From contig CAJFNC010000003.1 in NCBI GenBank assembly GCA_904393835.1, positions 1 through 64,000 of the forward strand: a stretch of DNA of 64,000 nt. The letters run 5' to 3'. Each line of letters starts with the position of its first letter. The first letter of the stretch is position 1. A program made the translations under genes and the position numbers. A model generated the notes under the pieces. It made no database searches, was not told the DNA's origin, and saw only the letters and a list, made by a program, of their open reading frames with translations. This stretch comes from an uncultured Ruminococcus sp. (GTDB lineage: Bacteria > Bacillota > Clostridia > Oscillospirales > Acutalibacteraceae). Below, piece after piece: positions 32,856-41,004 of the stretch.

Positions 32856-35174
32856 ATGGATGATTTATTTAAACCCTCTCACCTGACCGGACTTTCTGCC
32901 GAGCAGGTTAAAATCAAAAAAGAGAACGGAAAGCAAAATACCCAGCCGGAAAAGGTTACAAAATCCACCGGTCAAATATTTAAGGATAACATTTGCACGC
33001 TGTTCAATCTGTTCAACGTGTTGATAGCCATTGCGCTCGCCTTAGTCGGCGCTTGGACAAATATGCTGTTTATTTTAATCATTGCGCTTAACACGCTGAT
33101 CGGAATTATTCAGGAACTTCACGCAAAAAAGCTGGTTGATAAGCTTTCGCTTCTGTCAATGCCGACAGCAAAAGTCATTCGTGACGGAAACGCTTCGGAA
33201 ATTCCTGTGCAGGAATTGGTCGAAGAGGACGTGATTGAGTTAGACTCAGGCAAACAGGTATGTTCGGATTCTGTTATTATGTCAGGTTCGGTAGAAGTAA
33301 ACGAATCACTTTTGACAGGAGAATCCGATCCTGTTCCAAAATCTGTCGGCGATCATCTTCTTTCGGGCAGTTTTATTATCAGCGGCAAGTGCAGAGCTTG
33401 CGTTGAGCATGTCGGCGCGGAAAACTATGCCGCAAAAATTGCTCACGAAGCAAAAAAACTTCGGAAAGTACATTCCGAGCTGCTCTCATCTATGCGAAAG
33501 GTCACCCGCTTTACCGGTTTCCTGATTCCGCCGTTGGGAATTCTGCTCTTTTTAGAGGCGTTCTTCTTGAGAAGCGACGCGCTTAACCACGCAGTTGTTA
33601 CAACCGCTGCCGGATTGCTCGGTATGCTTCCGAAAGGTCTTGTGCTTCTCATCAGCATCAGCCTTGCAGTGGGAATTACTGCTCTTTCAAAGAAAAAGGT
33701 TTTGGTTCAGGAGCTTTTCGCTCTTGAGACTCTCGCCCATGTCGATACCCTCTGCCTGGATAAAACAGGCACTCTTACTCAGGGAAAAATGCAGGTGGAG
33801 AAAGTTGTACAGACTGATGAGGGCAGTTCCATACAATTTGAAAAACTGATTGGGTCTTTTTTGAAATTTTCCGATGACAATAACGCTACATTCCAGGCAC
33901 TGAAAGCCCATTTTGACACAAATACAGATTTTAGACCTATACATACGTTCCCGTTTTCATCCGAACGAAAATGGAGCGCTATGGAATTTGAAAATATCGG
34001 AACCTTTGTAGTCGGCGCGCCGGAGCGCTTGAGCGCAGACGAATTGGATGAAGAGCTTAAAAAAGATATATTTGAAGGAAAGCGTATTCTGATGGCAGGA
34101 TTTACACAAGAATCTGTTGCCACGGACAAGCCGCTGCCCAAAATGCAAATACTCGCCTCTATTGTAATTTCCGACCCGATTCGTCCAAACGCCGCCGAAA
34201 CTCTGTCATATTTTCAGAGTGAAGGTGTACAGTTAAAGCTGATTTCGGGAGATAACCCTGCTACCGTGTCGTCACTTGCAAAACAGGCAGGCTTTCCCGA
34301 AGCTGAGCGGTATATTGATATGAGCAGCGTAACTGACGAGGCTGAAATAGAAAAAGTGGCTCAGAATTACTCCGTTTTCGGACGAGTATCACCGCTCCAA
34401 AAGAAACAGTTAGTACAGGCATTGCAAAATAACGGCCATTCTGTTGCTATGACAGGCGACGGCGTTAACGATCTGCTGGCTCTCAGGGAAGCGGATTGCA
34501 GTATTGCCGTAGCCGAAGGCAGCGACGCCGCCCGTCAGGTATCCCAGGTGGTATTGCTTGATTCGGATTTTTCATCTCTCCCTTCTGTGTTGAGTGAAGG
34601 ACGTCGTGTAGTAAACAACATAACCCGTGTGGCAGGCGTGTTCTTTGTGAAAACTATATATTCCGTACTGTTGTCAATTGTGTGCCTTATTCTGAATATT
34701 CCGTTTCCGTTTATGCCCATACAGATCACCCTTATTGACCTCGTTATTGAGGGTTATCCGGCATTCTTTATGTCATTTGAACCTGACGGAAGAAAGATTA
34801 CGGGACGTTTTCTCCCCTCTGTTATGCGCAGGGCAACGCCGAATGCAGTTTCTATCCTGATATGTTTTCTTGTGCTGCTTGCCTTATCTTGGATTATGCC
34901 GATTTCCGAAGCACAATTCGGAATTCTGCTCTACTTATTGGTGGGAACCGTGGGAATTCAGGCAGTATTCAAAGCAAGTTTTCCGTTTAATAAATTAAGA
35001 GTGTTCCTATGCGCCACGATGACTGTCGGCTTTTTCGCAGCGGTATTTCTGTTTCATTCAATTCTTCAGGTGGCATTGCCGACAGCCCACACCCTGCTGT
35101 TGTTCGTCAGCTTTGCCATATTAAGCTTTTTGATTGAGCGCGCGGCGGCGGCAATCATCAGACGTATTAAATAA
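32856..35174 (+). CDS. Cation-transporting P-type ATPase
   Basis: This is a 772-residue P-type ATPase. It has the actuator loop TGES (154-157), the phosphorylation motif DKTGTLT (D302), KWSAMEF in the nucleotide domain and the hinge GDGVNDLLAL (534-543), with about ten membrane segments. It lacks heavy-metal-binding N-terminal domains and CPx motifs. The C-terminal helices (PFPFMPIQITLIDLVIEGYPAFFMSFEP) resemble Ca2+/Mn2+ exporters of the CaxP/Exp7 group. The ion is inferred, not proven. The ATG at 32856 follows GGAG; the longer frame upstream is not credible. A terminator closes the unit. Confidence 0.88.
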   Translation: MDDLFKPSHLTGLSAEQVKIKKENGKQNTQPEKVTKSTGQIFKDNICTLFNLFNVLIAIALALVGAWTNMLFILIIALNTLIGIIQELHAKKLVDKLSLLSMPTAKVIRDGNASEIPVQELVEEDVIELDSGKQVCSDSVIMSGSVEVNESLLTGESDPVPKSVGDHLLSGSFIISGKCRACVEHVGAENYAAKIAHEAKKLRKVHSELLSSMRKVTRFTGFLIPPLGILLFLEAFFLRSDALNHAVVTTAAGLLGMLPKGLVLLISISLAVGITALSKKKVLVQELFALETLAHVDTLCLDKTGTLTQGKMQVEKVVQTDEGSSIQFEKLIGSFLKFSDDNNATFQALKAHFDTNTDFRPIHTFPFSSERKWSAMEFENIGTFVVGAPERLSADELDEELKKDIFEGKRILMAGFTQESVATDKPLPKMQILASIVISDPIRPNAAETLSYFQSEGVQLKLISGDNPATVSSLAKQAGFPEAERYIDMSSVTDEAEIEKVAQNYSVFGRVSPLQKKQLVQALQNNGHSVAMTGDGVNDLLALREADCSIAVAEGSDAARQVSQVVLLDSDFSSLPSVLSEGRRVVNNITRVAGVFFVKTIYSVLLSIVCLILNIPFPFMPIQITLIDLVIEGYPAFFMSFEPDGRKITGRFLPSVMRRATPNAVSILICFLVLLALSWIMPISEAQFGILLYLLVGTVGIQAVFKASFPFNKLRVFLCATMTVGFFAAVFLFHSILQVALPTAHTLLLFVSFAILSFLIERAAAAIIRRIK

Positions 35175-35197
35175 TTTATTACTTTGTAATGTAACAA

Positions 35198-35229
35198 AAA
35201 CATCCGTCATCAAAGGCGGATGTTTTTTT
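35198..35229 (+). terminator. Terminator after the P-type ATPase
   Basis: AACATCCG and CGGATGTT form an eight-base stem (about 35199-35222) followed by seven T residues. Confidence 0.9.
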
Positions 35230-35251
35230 GTTGCCGTTACAAGGTTGCATT

Positions 35252-35306
35252 TTAGTTTCATTTTGTTTTATAATTAGGGTGTAAACTAAAAACGGAGAGA
35301 TGTTTA
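35252..35306 (+). promoter_or_regulatory. Promoter of the second two-component operon
   Basis: TTGCAT (about 35244-35249) and TATAAT (about 35268-35273) are 18 bases apart. TGTAAACTAAAAA at 35280-35292, identical to 29729-29741, sits just downstream and overlaps the early transcribed region. Confidence 0.55.
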
Positions 35307-36767
35307 ATGACTATAAAAAAAAGGCTGTTTATTTCGAATATTCTAATGATTGTTATCCCCGTAGTACTTGCCGTAATTATTCTGATAGGCAGCCTGCTGC
35401 TGTTTTTTGTTTTTGCTTTTCCGCATTCTGAATACCGATTAAGCTTTCAGAAAGAATTGACGGAAATGCGTTATCAGGTGATAGATCTTGTCTCAAACCA
35501 ATTGAATGAAACAGAGCCTGAAAAAAAGGCTGATTATGAAGCAGAACTGTCAAAGTTACTAACGGAAAACCGTATGACGCTTGAGGTAAAGGACGGGCAA
35601 AAAGTTGTTTTGCAAAGCGGTACCGATACCATTCCGTCTCAGGTGCAATTGGAAGATGCGTTGACTGCGTTAAACGGAAGCGGCACTGTGTCGGATGGTA
35701 ATTTTGATTTGTTCGGAACCCAAATTAATTCAAACGGAACAAAATATCAAATAAACCTATATAATCCGGTTATTACCCTGTCTTATGACACTTTGAAAGC
35801 TTGGGTAATAGGAATCGGTTTCTTTTTAATCGTCATTCTGCTTTTTGTAATTTTTCTTACCAACCGTTTTTTAACCCGTTTTGTCTTTCGAAGGCTCTCG
35901 GAACCGTTGCAGACATTGACCGAAGGCGTCCATCAGATACGTGACGGCAACCTCACCCATCGGATCGATTATACAGAACCCGATGAATTTCAGTCTATTT
36001 GTGATGATTTCAACGATATGGCAGAACGGCTGCGTGATTCTGTAACTCAGCTGCAAAGAGAGGAAGAAAGCCGAAAGGAGCTTTTAGCCGGCATTTCTCA
36101 CGATATTCGCTCCCCTTTGACCTCTATACGAGCTTATGTTGAGGGGCTTTTGGACGGCGTAGCGGACACAAAGGAAAAGCAAACAGCTTACCTTACAACA
36201 ATTAAGAAAAAAACCGTGGAGATTGACGAAATGGTTAGAAAGCTGTTTCTTTTTTCCAAGATGGATATCGGAGAATACCCCTACACCCCGGAAAAGCTGG
36301 ACGCGGTAAAAGAGATTACAGATTTTGTACGTGCTTCCGCAGAGGAATATCAGAGCCAAGGGCTTGAAATTAAGATAAAAACTATGCCGCATAAAGCGAT
36401 AATTATAGCTGACCCCATTTACTTCCGCAGCATTTTAATGAATCTTTTTGATAACAGCGCAAAGTATAAAGATAAAAAAACCGGCACAGTTTTCATTGAA
36501 GCAGAGATTATCGGACAATTTCTCAAATTATATGTGGATGATGACGGTCCCGGCGTTCCGGAGAAAGCTCTGCCAAAACTGTTTGACGTGTTTTATCGAA
36601 ATGACCCGTCACGCAAAAATCCAAACCAAGGCAGTGGGTTAGGCCTTGCCATTGTTTGGAAAGCCGTCGAGAGAATGAATGGATCCATTTGCGCGGAGAA
36701 TCTGCCTAAGTGCGGATTGCGTATGACTATAAAAATTCCTTTAGCAGAAAGAGAGCAAAACATATGA
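35307..36767 (+). CDS. Sensor histidine kinase with HAMP domain
   Basis: The 486-residue kinase has two membrane segments (about 10-36 and 165-186) flanking an extracytoplasmic sensor domain of about 130 residues. A HAMP domain follows (about 187-245, with LSEPLQTLTEGVHQIRDGNL), then H-box AGISHDIRSPLTS (H265), N box LMNLFDNSAKY, G1 DDDGPGVP and G2 GSGLGLAIV. A GGAG site lies before the ATG. The signal is unknown. It is coupled to the next gene by an ATGA overlap. Confidence 0.93.
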   Translation: MTIKKRLFISNILMIVIPVVLAVIILIGSLLLFFVFAFPHSEYRLSFQKELTEMRYQVIDLVSNQLNETEPEKKADYEAELSKLLTENRMTLEVKDGQKVVLQSGTDTIPSQVQLEDALTALNGSGTVSDGNFDLFGTQINSNGTKYQINLYNPVITLSYDTLKAWVIGIGFFLIVILLFVIFLTNRFLTRFVFRRLSEPLQTLTEGVHQIRDGNLTHRIDYTEPDEFQSICDDFNDMAERLRDSVTQLQREEESRKELLAGISHDIRSPLTSIRAYVEGLLDGVADTKEKQTAYLTTIKKKTVEIDEMVRKLFLFSKMDIGEYPYTPEKLDAVKEITDFVRASAEEYQSQGLEIKIKTMPHKAIIIADPIYFRSILMNLFDNSAKYKDKKTGTVFIEAEIIGQFLKLYVDDDGPGVPEKALPKLFDVFYRNDPSRKNPNQGSGLGLAIVWKAVERMNGSICAENLPKCGLRMTIKIPLAEREQNI

Positions 36768-37453
36768 AACGAATACTGATTATAGAAGATGATGAGACCA
36801 TTGCTGCCATTGAGCGGGATTATTTGGTTCTGAGCGAATTTGAGGTTGACATCGCAGTCACCGGGAACGACGGAATAGCATTGGGTCGCTCAGGCAAATA
36901 CGATCTGATTCTTTTGGATTTGATGCTGCCGGGTATCGACGGCTTTACTGTGTGCCGCACCTTGCGAGAATCGCTGGATATTCCCATTTTGATGGTAACC
37001 GCAAGACAGGAAGACATTGATAAAATAAAGGGACTGGGAATGGGTGCCGACGACTACATAACCAAACCTTTTTCCCCAAATGTACTGGTGGCGCGTATAA
37101 AGGCAAACCTTGCACAGTATGACCGTCTTAAGAACACGGGAAATACCAACCGTACACTGATACAAATGGGAAATATTCTGCTTCAGACTGACACAAGGCG
37201 TGTTTTTGTTGACGGAACGGAAGTAGATCTGAAAAATAAGGAATATGAGTTGTTGCTGTTTTTGATGTCAAATGCGGATATTGTTTTCAGCAAAGAGACA
37301 CTGTATGAGCGAATCTGGGGATATGATGCCATTGGTGACAACGCTACCGTCGCCGTTCATATCAACCGCCTGCGGGAAAAAATCGAAAAAGACCCTTCAA
37401 ACCCCCGCTACATTCAAACGGTATGGGGCGCGGGGTATCGATTTAAACCCTAA
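36764..37453 (+). CDS. OmpR/PhoB-family response regulator
   Basis: The 229-residue regulator has a receiver domain with IIEDDE (D9, D10), phospho-acceptor D52 in LILLDLMLPG and K101 in YITKPF. The C-terminal winged helix ends in VHINRLREKIEKDPSNPRYIQTVWGAGYRF. The true start is the ATG that overlaps the kinase stop. With the kinase it forms a complete two-component system; likely targets include the EamA gene behind it and its own promoter. Confidence 0.95.
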   Translation: MKRILIIEDDETIAAIERDYLVLSEFEVDIAVTGNDGIALGRSGKYDLILLDLMLPGIDGFTVCRTLRESLDIPILMVTARQEDIDKIKGLGMGADDYITKPFSPNVLVARIKANLAQYDRLKNTGNTNRTLIQMGNILLQTDTRRVFVDGTEVDLKNKEYELLLFLMSNADIVFSKETLYERIWGYDAIGDNATVAVHINRLREKIEKDPSNPRYIQTVWGAGYRFKP

Positions 37454-37467
37454 AAGGAGGGTTATCA

Positions 37468-38331
37468 ATGCTTTGGCTGTTGTTTGCGTTTGGCTCTGCA
37501 TTTTTCGCGGGTATTACCGCGGTTTTGGCAAAAATAGGAATTGAACATATCAATTCCACCTTGGCAACCGCTATCCGCACTATTGTAGTTCTGGCGTTTT
37601 CCTGGCTGATGGTATTTGTAGCAGGTTCTCAAAACACAATCGGGCTGATAAACGGGAAAACACTGCTTTTTTTAATCTTATCCGGTCTGTCAACGGGAGC
37701 GTCTTGGCTGTGTTATTTTAAGGCGCTTCAGCTTGGCGATGTTAATAAAGTCGCGCCGATTGACAAGTCAAGCACGGTACTCACCATTTTACTGGCGTTT
37801 ATTTTTTTGGGAGAACCGCTGTCCGTTCCGCAGGTTTTCGGAATAATGGAAATCGGCTTTGGTACTCTTTTAATGATAACGAAAAAGCAGGTTGAAAAAA
37901 CAAAACCGCAAAGTAAAGGCTGGCTGCTCTTTGCGTTTCTATCCGCAGTATTTGCAAGCCTGACCTCAATTTTCGGAAAAATCGGCGTGGAAAATGTGGA
38001 ATCGAATCTTGGGACAGCTATCCGCACTATTGTCGTTTTAGTTATGGCATGGCTTATGGTATTTATTACCGGGGAACAAAAAGATATTAAGAATATAGGC
38101 AGAAAAGAACTGATTTTCTTGTGCCTTTCGGGAATTACTACCGGGCTTTCCTGGCTGTGCTACTACCGCGCCTTGCAGGACGGTCCTGCAAGCGTTGTAG
38201 TCCCGGTTGATAAATTGAGTATTTTGGTGACAATCCTGTTTTCGGGCTTGGTGCTGAAAGAAAAGCTGAGCCTTAAGGCGGTCGTTGGGCTGGTATTGAT
38301 TTTGGCAGGCACGGGTGCAATGTTGTTATAA
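37468..38331 (+). CDS. EamA-family (DMT) transporter
   Basis: The 287-residue protein has ten membrane segments arranged as two EamA repeats. The halves are strikingly alike: LATAIRTIVVLAFSWLMVF against LGTAIRTIVVLVMAWLMVF, and GASWLCYFKALQLGDV against GLSWLCYYRALQDGP, so the duplication is recent or under strong constraint. DMT carriers export or import small metabolites and drugs. AAAGGAGGG precedes the ATG, 14 bases after the regulator gene, so it is in the two-component operon. Confidence 0.9.
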   Translation: MLWLLFAFGSAFFAGITAVLAKIGIEHINSTLATAIRTIVVLAFSWLMVFVAGSQNTIGLINGKTLLFLILSGLSTGASWLCYFKALQLGDVNKVAPIDKSSTVLTILLAFIFLGEPLSVPQVFGIMEIGFGTLLMITKKQVEKTKPQSKGWLLFAFLSAVFASLTSIFGKIGVENVESNLGTAIRTIVVLVMAWLMVFITGEQKDIKNIGRKELIFLCLSGITTGLSWLCYYRALQDGPASVVVPVDKLSILVTILFSGLVLKEKLSLKAVVGLVLILAGTGAMLL

Positions 38332-38416
38332 AAGATATTTTTAGGCTTAAAGCATTATTTTTCAATAATACGCCACTTAAATGCAAAATGAAAAATAAAA
38401 CATTTTAATGTATTTA

Positions 38417-39085
38417 TTAAAATAACAAGCTGTTGCTTTTATTTTTTAAAAGTTTAAAATGGTTTTTATTAAACGAAATTATCTTTTCATCACGCATTTT
38501 ACAAAGTTCTTTTGACAAGGCACTTCGGTCAAGATTTAGATAATCTGCCATTTGCCGGCGGTTGAACGGAATTTCAAATTCGCTTGAATTTGCTTTGACA
38601 GACTCTTCCGAAAGATAGATTATGACTCTGGTGCGTACCTTTTTGGGAGAGGTGCAGAAAATTCTGCGTGAAAGTTCAATATTTTTTCGCGCAGTTATAT
38701 TCATCAGTGACATACAAAATTTGTTGTACCACGAAAAAACGGAATTTTCCGCCATTAGCATATTTTTTATATTTACAAACAAAATTTCGCTGTGCTCTTT
38801 GCAAATTGCTTCTACCATCATAGGCTCACCGCTGAGCGCATAGGTTTCTGCAAAAAGCTGTCCCTCTGTCGCCTGCGTGATTACGCTTGTATTGCCAAGA
38901 AAATCTATATTTTGAATTACAACACCTCCCGAAAGGACTGCGCCCGTTTCGGTTATAACATCTCCCATATTAAAAATGCGCTCGCCCTTATCATACGATT
39001 TATGTCGAAGAAATCCGTTTTCTTTAAGACCGACAATTTCCGTATCGTTCATATTTTGGAATAAATTTATCTGAGAAATTTTCAT
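38417..39085 (-). CDS. Crp/Fnr-family transcriptional regulator
   Basis: The 222-residue protein has a cyclic-nucleotide-binding-like beta roll (about 15-110), a dimer helix and a winged helix-turn-helix (RRQMADYLNLDRSALSKELCKM, about 172-193). No cluster of N-terminal cysteines is present, so it is not a classical FNR sensor. It is divergent from a ferredoxin-like gene, with a perfect Fnr-type palindrome between them, and probably controls that gene and itself. HcpR-like redox or nitrosative control is a possibility. Confidence 0.88.
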   Translation of the reverse strand: MKISQINLFQNMNDTEIVGLKENGFLRHKSYDKGERIFNMGDVITETGAVLSGGVVIQNIDFLGNTSVITQATEGQLFAETYALSGEPMMVEAICKEHSEILFVNIKNMLMAENSVFSWYNKFCMSLMNITARKNIELSRRIFCTSPKKVRTRVIIYLSEESVKANSSEFEIPFNRRQMADYLNLDRSALSKELCKMRDEKIISFNKNHFKLLKNKSNSLLF

Positions 39086-39099
39086 AAATACCTCTTTTC

Positions 39100-39141
39100 G
39101 TTGTTATAACAACTGAATTTTCATTTTAATTATACTATAAT
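39100..39141 (+). promoter_or_regulatory. Crp/Fnr-type operator and ferredoxin promoter
   Basis: GTTGTTATAACAAC (39100-39113) is a perfect 14-base palindrome with the TTGT/ACAA halves of Fnr-type sites. The -10 TATAAT (39136-39141) implies a start near 39148, which puts the palindrome centre at -41.5, the exact class II activator position. The -35 (CTGAAT) is poor, consistent with activation. It is also 15 bases from the divergent regulator start. Confidence 0.75.
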
Positions 39142-39172
39142 AACGGCAATGAATCAACAGGAGGTCATTTTG

Positions 39173-39880
39173 ATGATAAGAAGAATTATTCATATTGATG
39201 AAGATAAATGCAACGGCTGCGGCGCTTGTGCAAATGCCTGCCACGAAGGAGCTATCGGAATGGTTGACGGGAAGGCAAAGCTTTTGCGTGACGACTATTG
39301 CGACGGCTTGGGTGACTGTTTGCCGACCTGCCCGACCGGCGCCATCACTTTTGTTGAGCGCGAGGCAGCAGCATATGATGAAGCAGCGGTTAAGGAAAAT
39401 ATGAAACACAAAAGCGCTCAGGCTAATCAGGGTTGTCCGGGTCATCAGCTGCACACATTTAATCGAAAAAAATCGGTCGATACCGACGGTATCGACACAT
39501 CAGCCAATGCTGTTTCTCAGCTTAATCAATGGCCCTGTCAGATTAAGCTTGTTCCTGTAAATGCTCCTTATTTTGACGGTGCCAAGCTGTTGATCGCCGC
39601 CGACTGCACGGCATATGCGTATGCAAAAATGCACGACGAATTTATGAAAGGCAAAATCACTCTTATCGGCTGTCCGAAACTTGACGATATGGATTACAGC
39701 GAAAAACTAACTGAAATTATTGCAGGCAACGACATTAAAAGCGTTACTGTTGTCCGTATGGAAGTTCCGTGCTGCGGCGGTATTGAGCTTGCGTGCAAAA
39801 AGGCTTTGCAAAACAGCGGAAAATTTATTCCTTGGCAAGTCGTTACGATTTCCATTGACGGTAAAATACTCGATAAATAA
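39173..39880 (+). CDS. Two-[4Fe-4S] ferredoxin-like protein with C-terminal CCGG domain
   Basis: The 235-residue protein carries two cluster motifs at the N-terminus, CNGCGACANACHEGA (about 12-26) and CDGLGDCLPTCPTGA (about 43-57). A linker has CPGHQ. The C-terminal domain, about residues 105-235, contains LIAADCTAYAYA, LIGCPKLDD and VPCCGGIEL, so further cysteines may bind a cluster or disulfide. It likely acts as an electron carrier or redox sensor for the divergent Crp/Fnr regulator. AGGAGG before the ATG at 39173 decides the start. The partner enzyme is not in the window. Confidence 0.8.
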   Translation: MIRRIIHIDEDKCNGCGACANACHEGAIGMVDGKAKLLRDDYCDGLGDCLPTCPTGAITFVEREAAAYDEAAVKENMKHKSAQANQGCPGHQLHTFNRKKSVDTDGIDTSANAVSQLNQWPCQIKLVPVNAPYFDGAKLLIAADCTAYAYAKMHDEFMKGKITLIGCPKLDDMDYSEKLTEIIAGNDIKSVTVVRMEVPCCGGIELACKKALQNSGKFIPWQVVTISIDGKILDK

Positions 39881-39898
39881 TTGTTATTTTTATAATAT

Positions 39899-39938
39899 AA
39901 TGAGAGCATATCAGCTTTTGATATGCTCTCATTTTTTT
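39899..39938. terminator. Long-stem terminator
   Basis: TGAGAGCATATCA (39901-39913) and TGATATGCTCTCA (39919-39931) are perfect 13-base arms followed by seven T residues. It serves the ferredoxin gene and, read the other way, may serve mazF. Confidence 0.92.
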
Positions 39939-39958
39939 CGCACATATGTAGTGCGGTA

Positions 39959-40306
39959 TTATGCGTTCAAACCGAATGAAATTGAAATTGCATTGTTTAT
40001 TTCGTTCATAGAGTGCTCGTCGATCGAGCCCATTTTTTCCTTCAGTCGGCGTTTGTCAATTGTTCTAACCTGTTCGAGTAAAACTACGCTGTCCTTTGCA
40101 AGTCCCGATGACTCTGCGTGCAGAGGAATGTGCGTAGGCAGATTTGCCTTGGACTGGCGGCTTGTTATTGCCGCAGCAATCACGGTGGGACTGAATCGGT
40201 TGCCCACGTCGTTCTGCACGATTAACACGGGTCTTACTCCTCCCTGCTCCGAACCGACTACGGGACTTAAATCAGCATAGTAAATATCTCCTCGTTTTAC
40301 AGTCAA
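39959..40306 (-). CDS. MazF/PemK-family mRNA interferase toxin
   Basis: From [32 protein letters not shown] the 115-residue protein is close to Bacillus NdoA/EndoA, a ribosome-independent endoribonuclease. The conserved Arg (RPVLIVQ) and the Thr/Ser of AAAITSRQ and [13 protein letters not shown] are present. The TTG at 40304-40306 is chosen because TTTGGAG lies ten bases before it; a GTG at 40315 is possible. No MazE-like antitoxin gene precedes it. The neighbours (lipoprotein, nnrD) match the Bacillus ydcC-alr-ndoAI-ndoA region with alr and the antitoxin missing. Confidence 0.9.
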   Translation of the reverse strand: MTVKRGDIYYADLSPVVGSEQGGVRPVLIVQNDVGNRFSPTVIAAAITSRQSKANLPTHIPLHAESSGLAKDSVVLLEQVRTIDKRRLKEKMGSIDEHSMNEINNAISISFGLNA

Positions 40307-40414
40307 GGCGTTCACGCTCCAAATACAATTATTTACTGATATTTTTGCCAATCTTAAAGACTTTTATACAGCTATTACATAATATTTTTGAGCGCAAAAG
40401 TTGTGAATAAATTC

Positions 40415-40939
40415 TTATGTGCCGATTGCCTTGACATTTGAAAATTCAGCATATAATTTTGCGGACGGCACACTTATTTTTCTAATTAATCCGTCCTTAT
40501 CAAAATCGGCCGTACAGCCTCCGATTGATATTTTAAATTCATAAGTTAACTCACTTTCGTTTTGCGATACAAAATTCATCCTGTTATAGGCAATTTCATT
40601 CAGAGCAGCACTTATCACCGATGGAAATCCGTTTTGCGGAATAAAAGCCTCGTCGGCTGTGCAGACAATCTGTTCTCGGCTGAGCTGAACCTCGGAATTT
40701 TTGTAATTTATGTTTAAACCGCTCAGCGTCTGCGGATATGTAATTGAGATGCTTAATGCGCCGAAACCGCCCGAGGTTACACTTCCCTTAACTGTCATAT
40801 CGTTATAATCCGCCGTAAAATCGGCCGTGAATTTTGTCATTATGGCGGGATCAGCTTCTTGAGTTGTACAAGCAGACATAAGTAAAATTACAAAACATAA
40901 AAATACGGCATATAATGCTGTTAAAAACCTCTTTGCCAT
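40415..40939 (-). CDS. Unrecognised lipoprotein
   Basis: This is a 174-residue exported protein. Its signal sequence (MAKRFLTALYAVFLCFVILL) ends in the lipobox MSAC at about 19-22, so it is probably lipid-anchored to the membrane. The mature part is beta-rich (FTADFTADYNDMTVKGSV, LTYEFKISIGG), as in LolA/YdcC-like lipoprotein folds. That resemblance is suggested mainly by the location between nnrD and mazF. GGAGGTG before the ATG at 40939 decides the start. Confidence 0.7.
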   Translation of the reverse strand: MAKRFLTALYAVFLCFVILLMSACTTQEADPAIMTKFTADFTADYNDMTVKGSVTSGGFGALSISITYPQTLSGLNINYKNSEVQLSREQIVCTADEAFIPQNGFPSVISAALNEIAYNRMNFVSQNESELTYEFKISIGGCTADFDKDGLIRKISVPSAKLYAEFSNVKAIGT

Positions 40940-41004
40940 AGGGCACCTCCGTTTCGTTAACATTATATGCCGATTAAGTTTTTAAAATTACGATATACAA
41001 GCCG

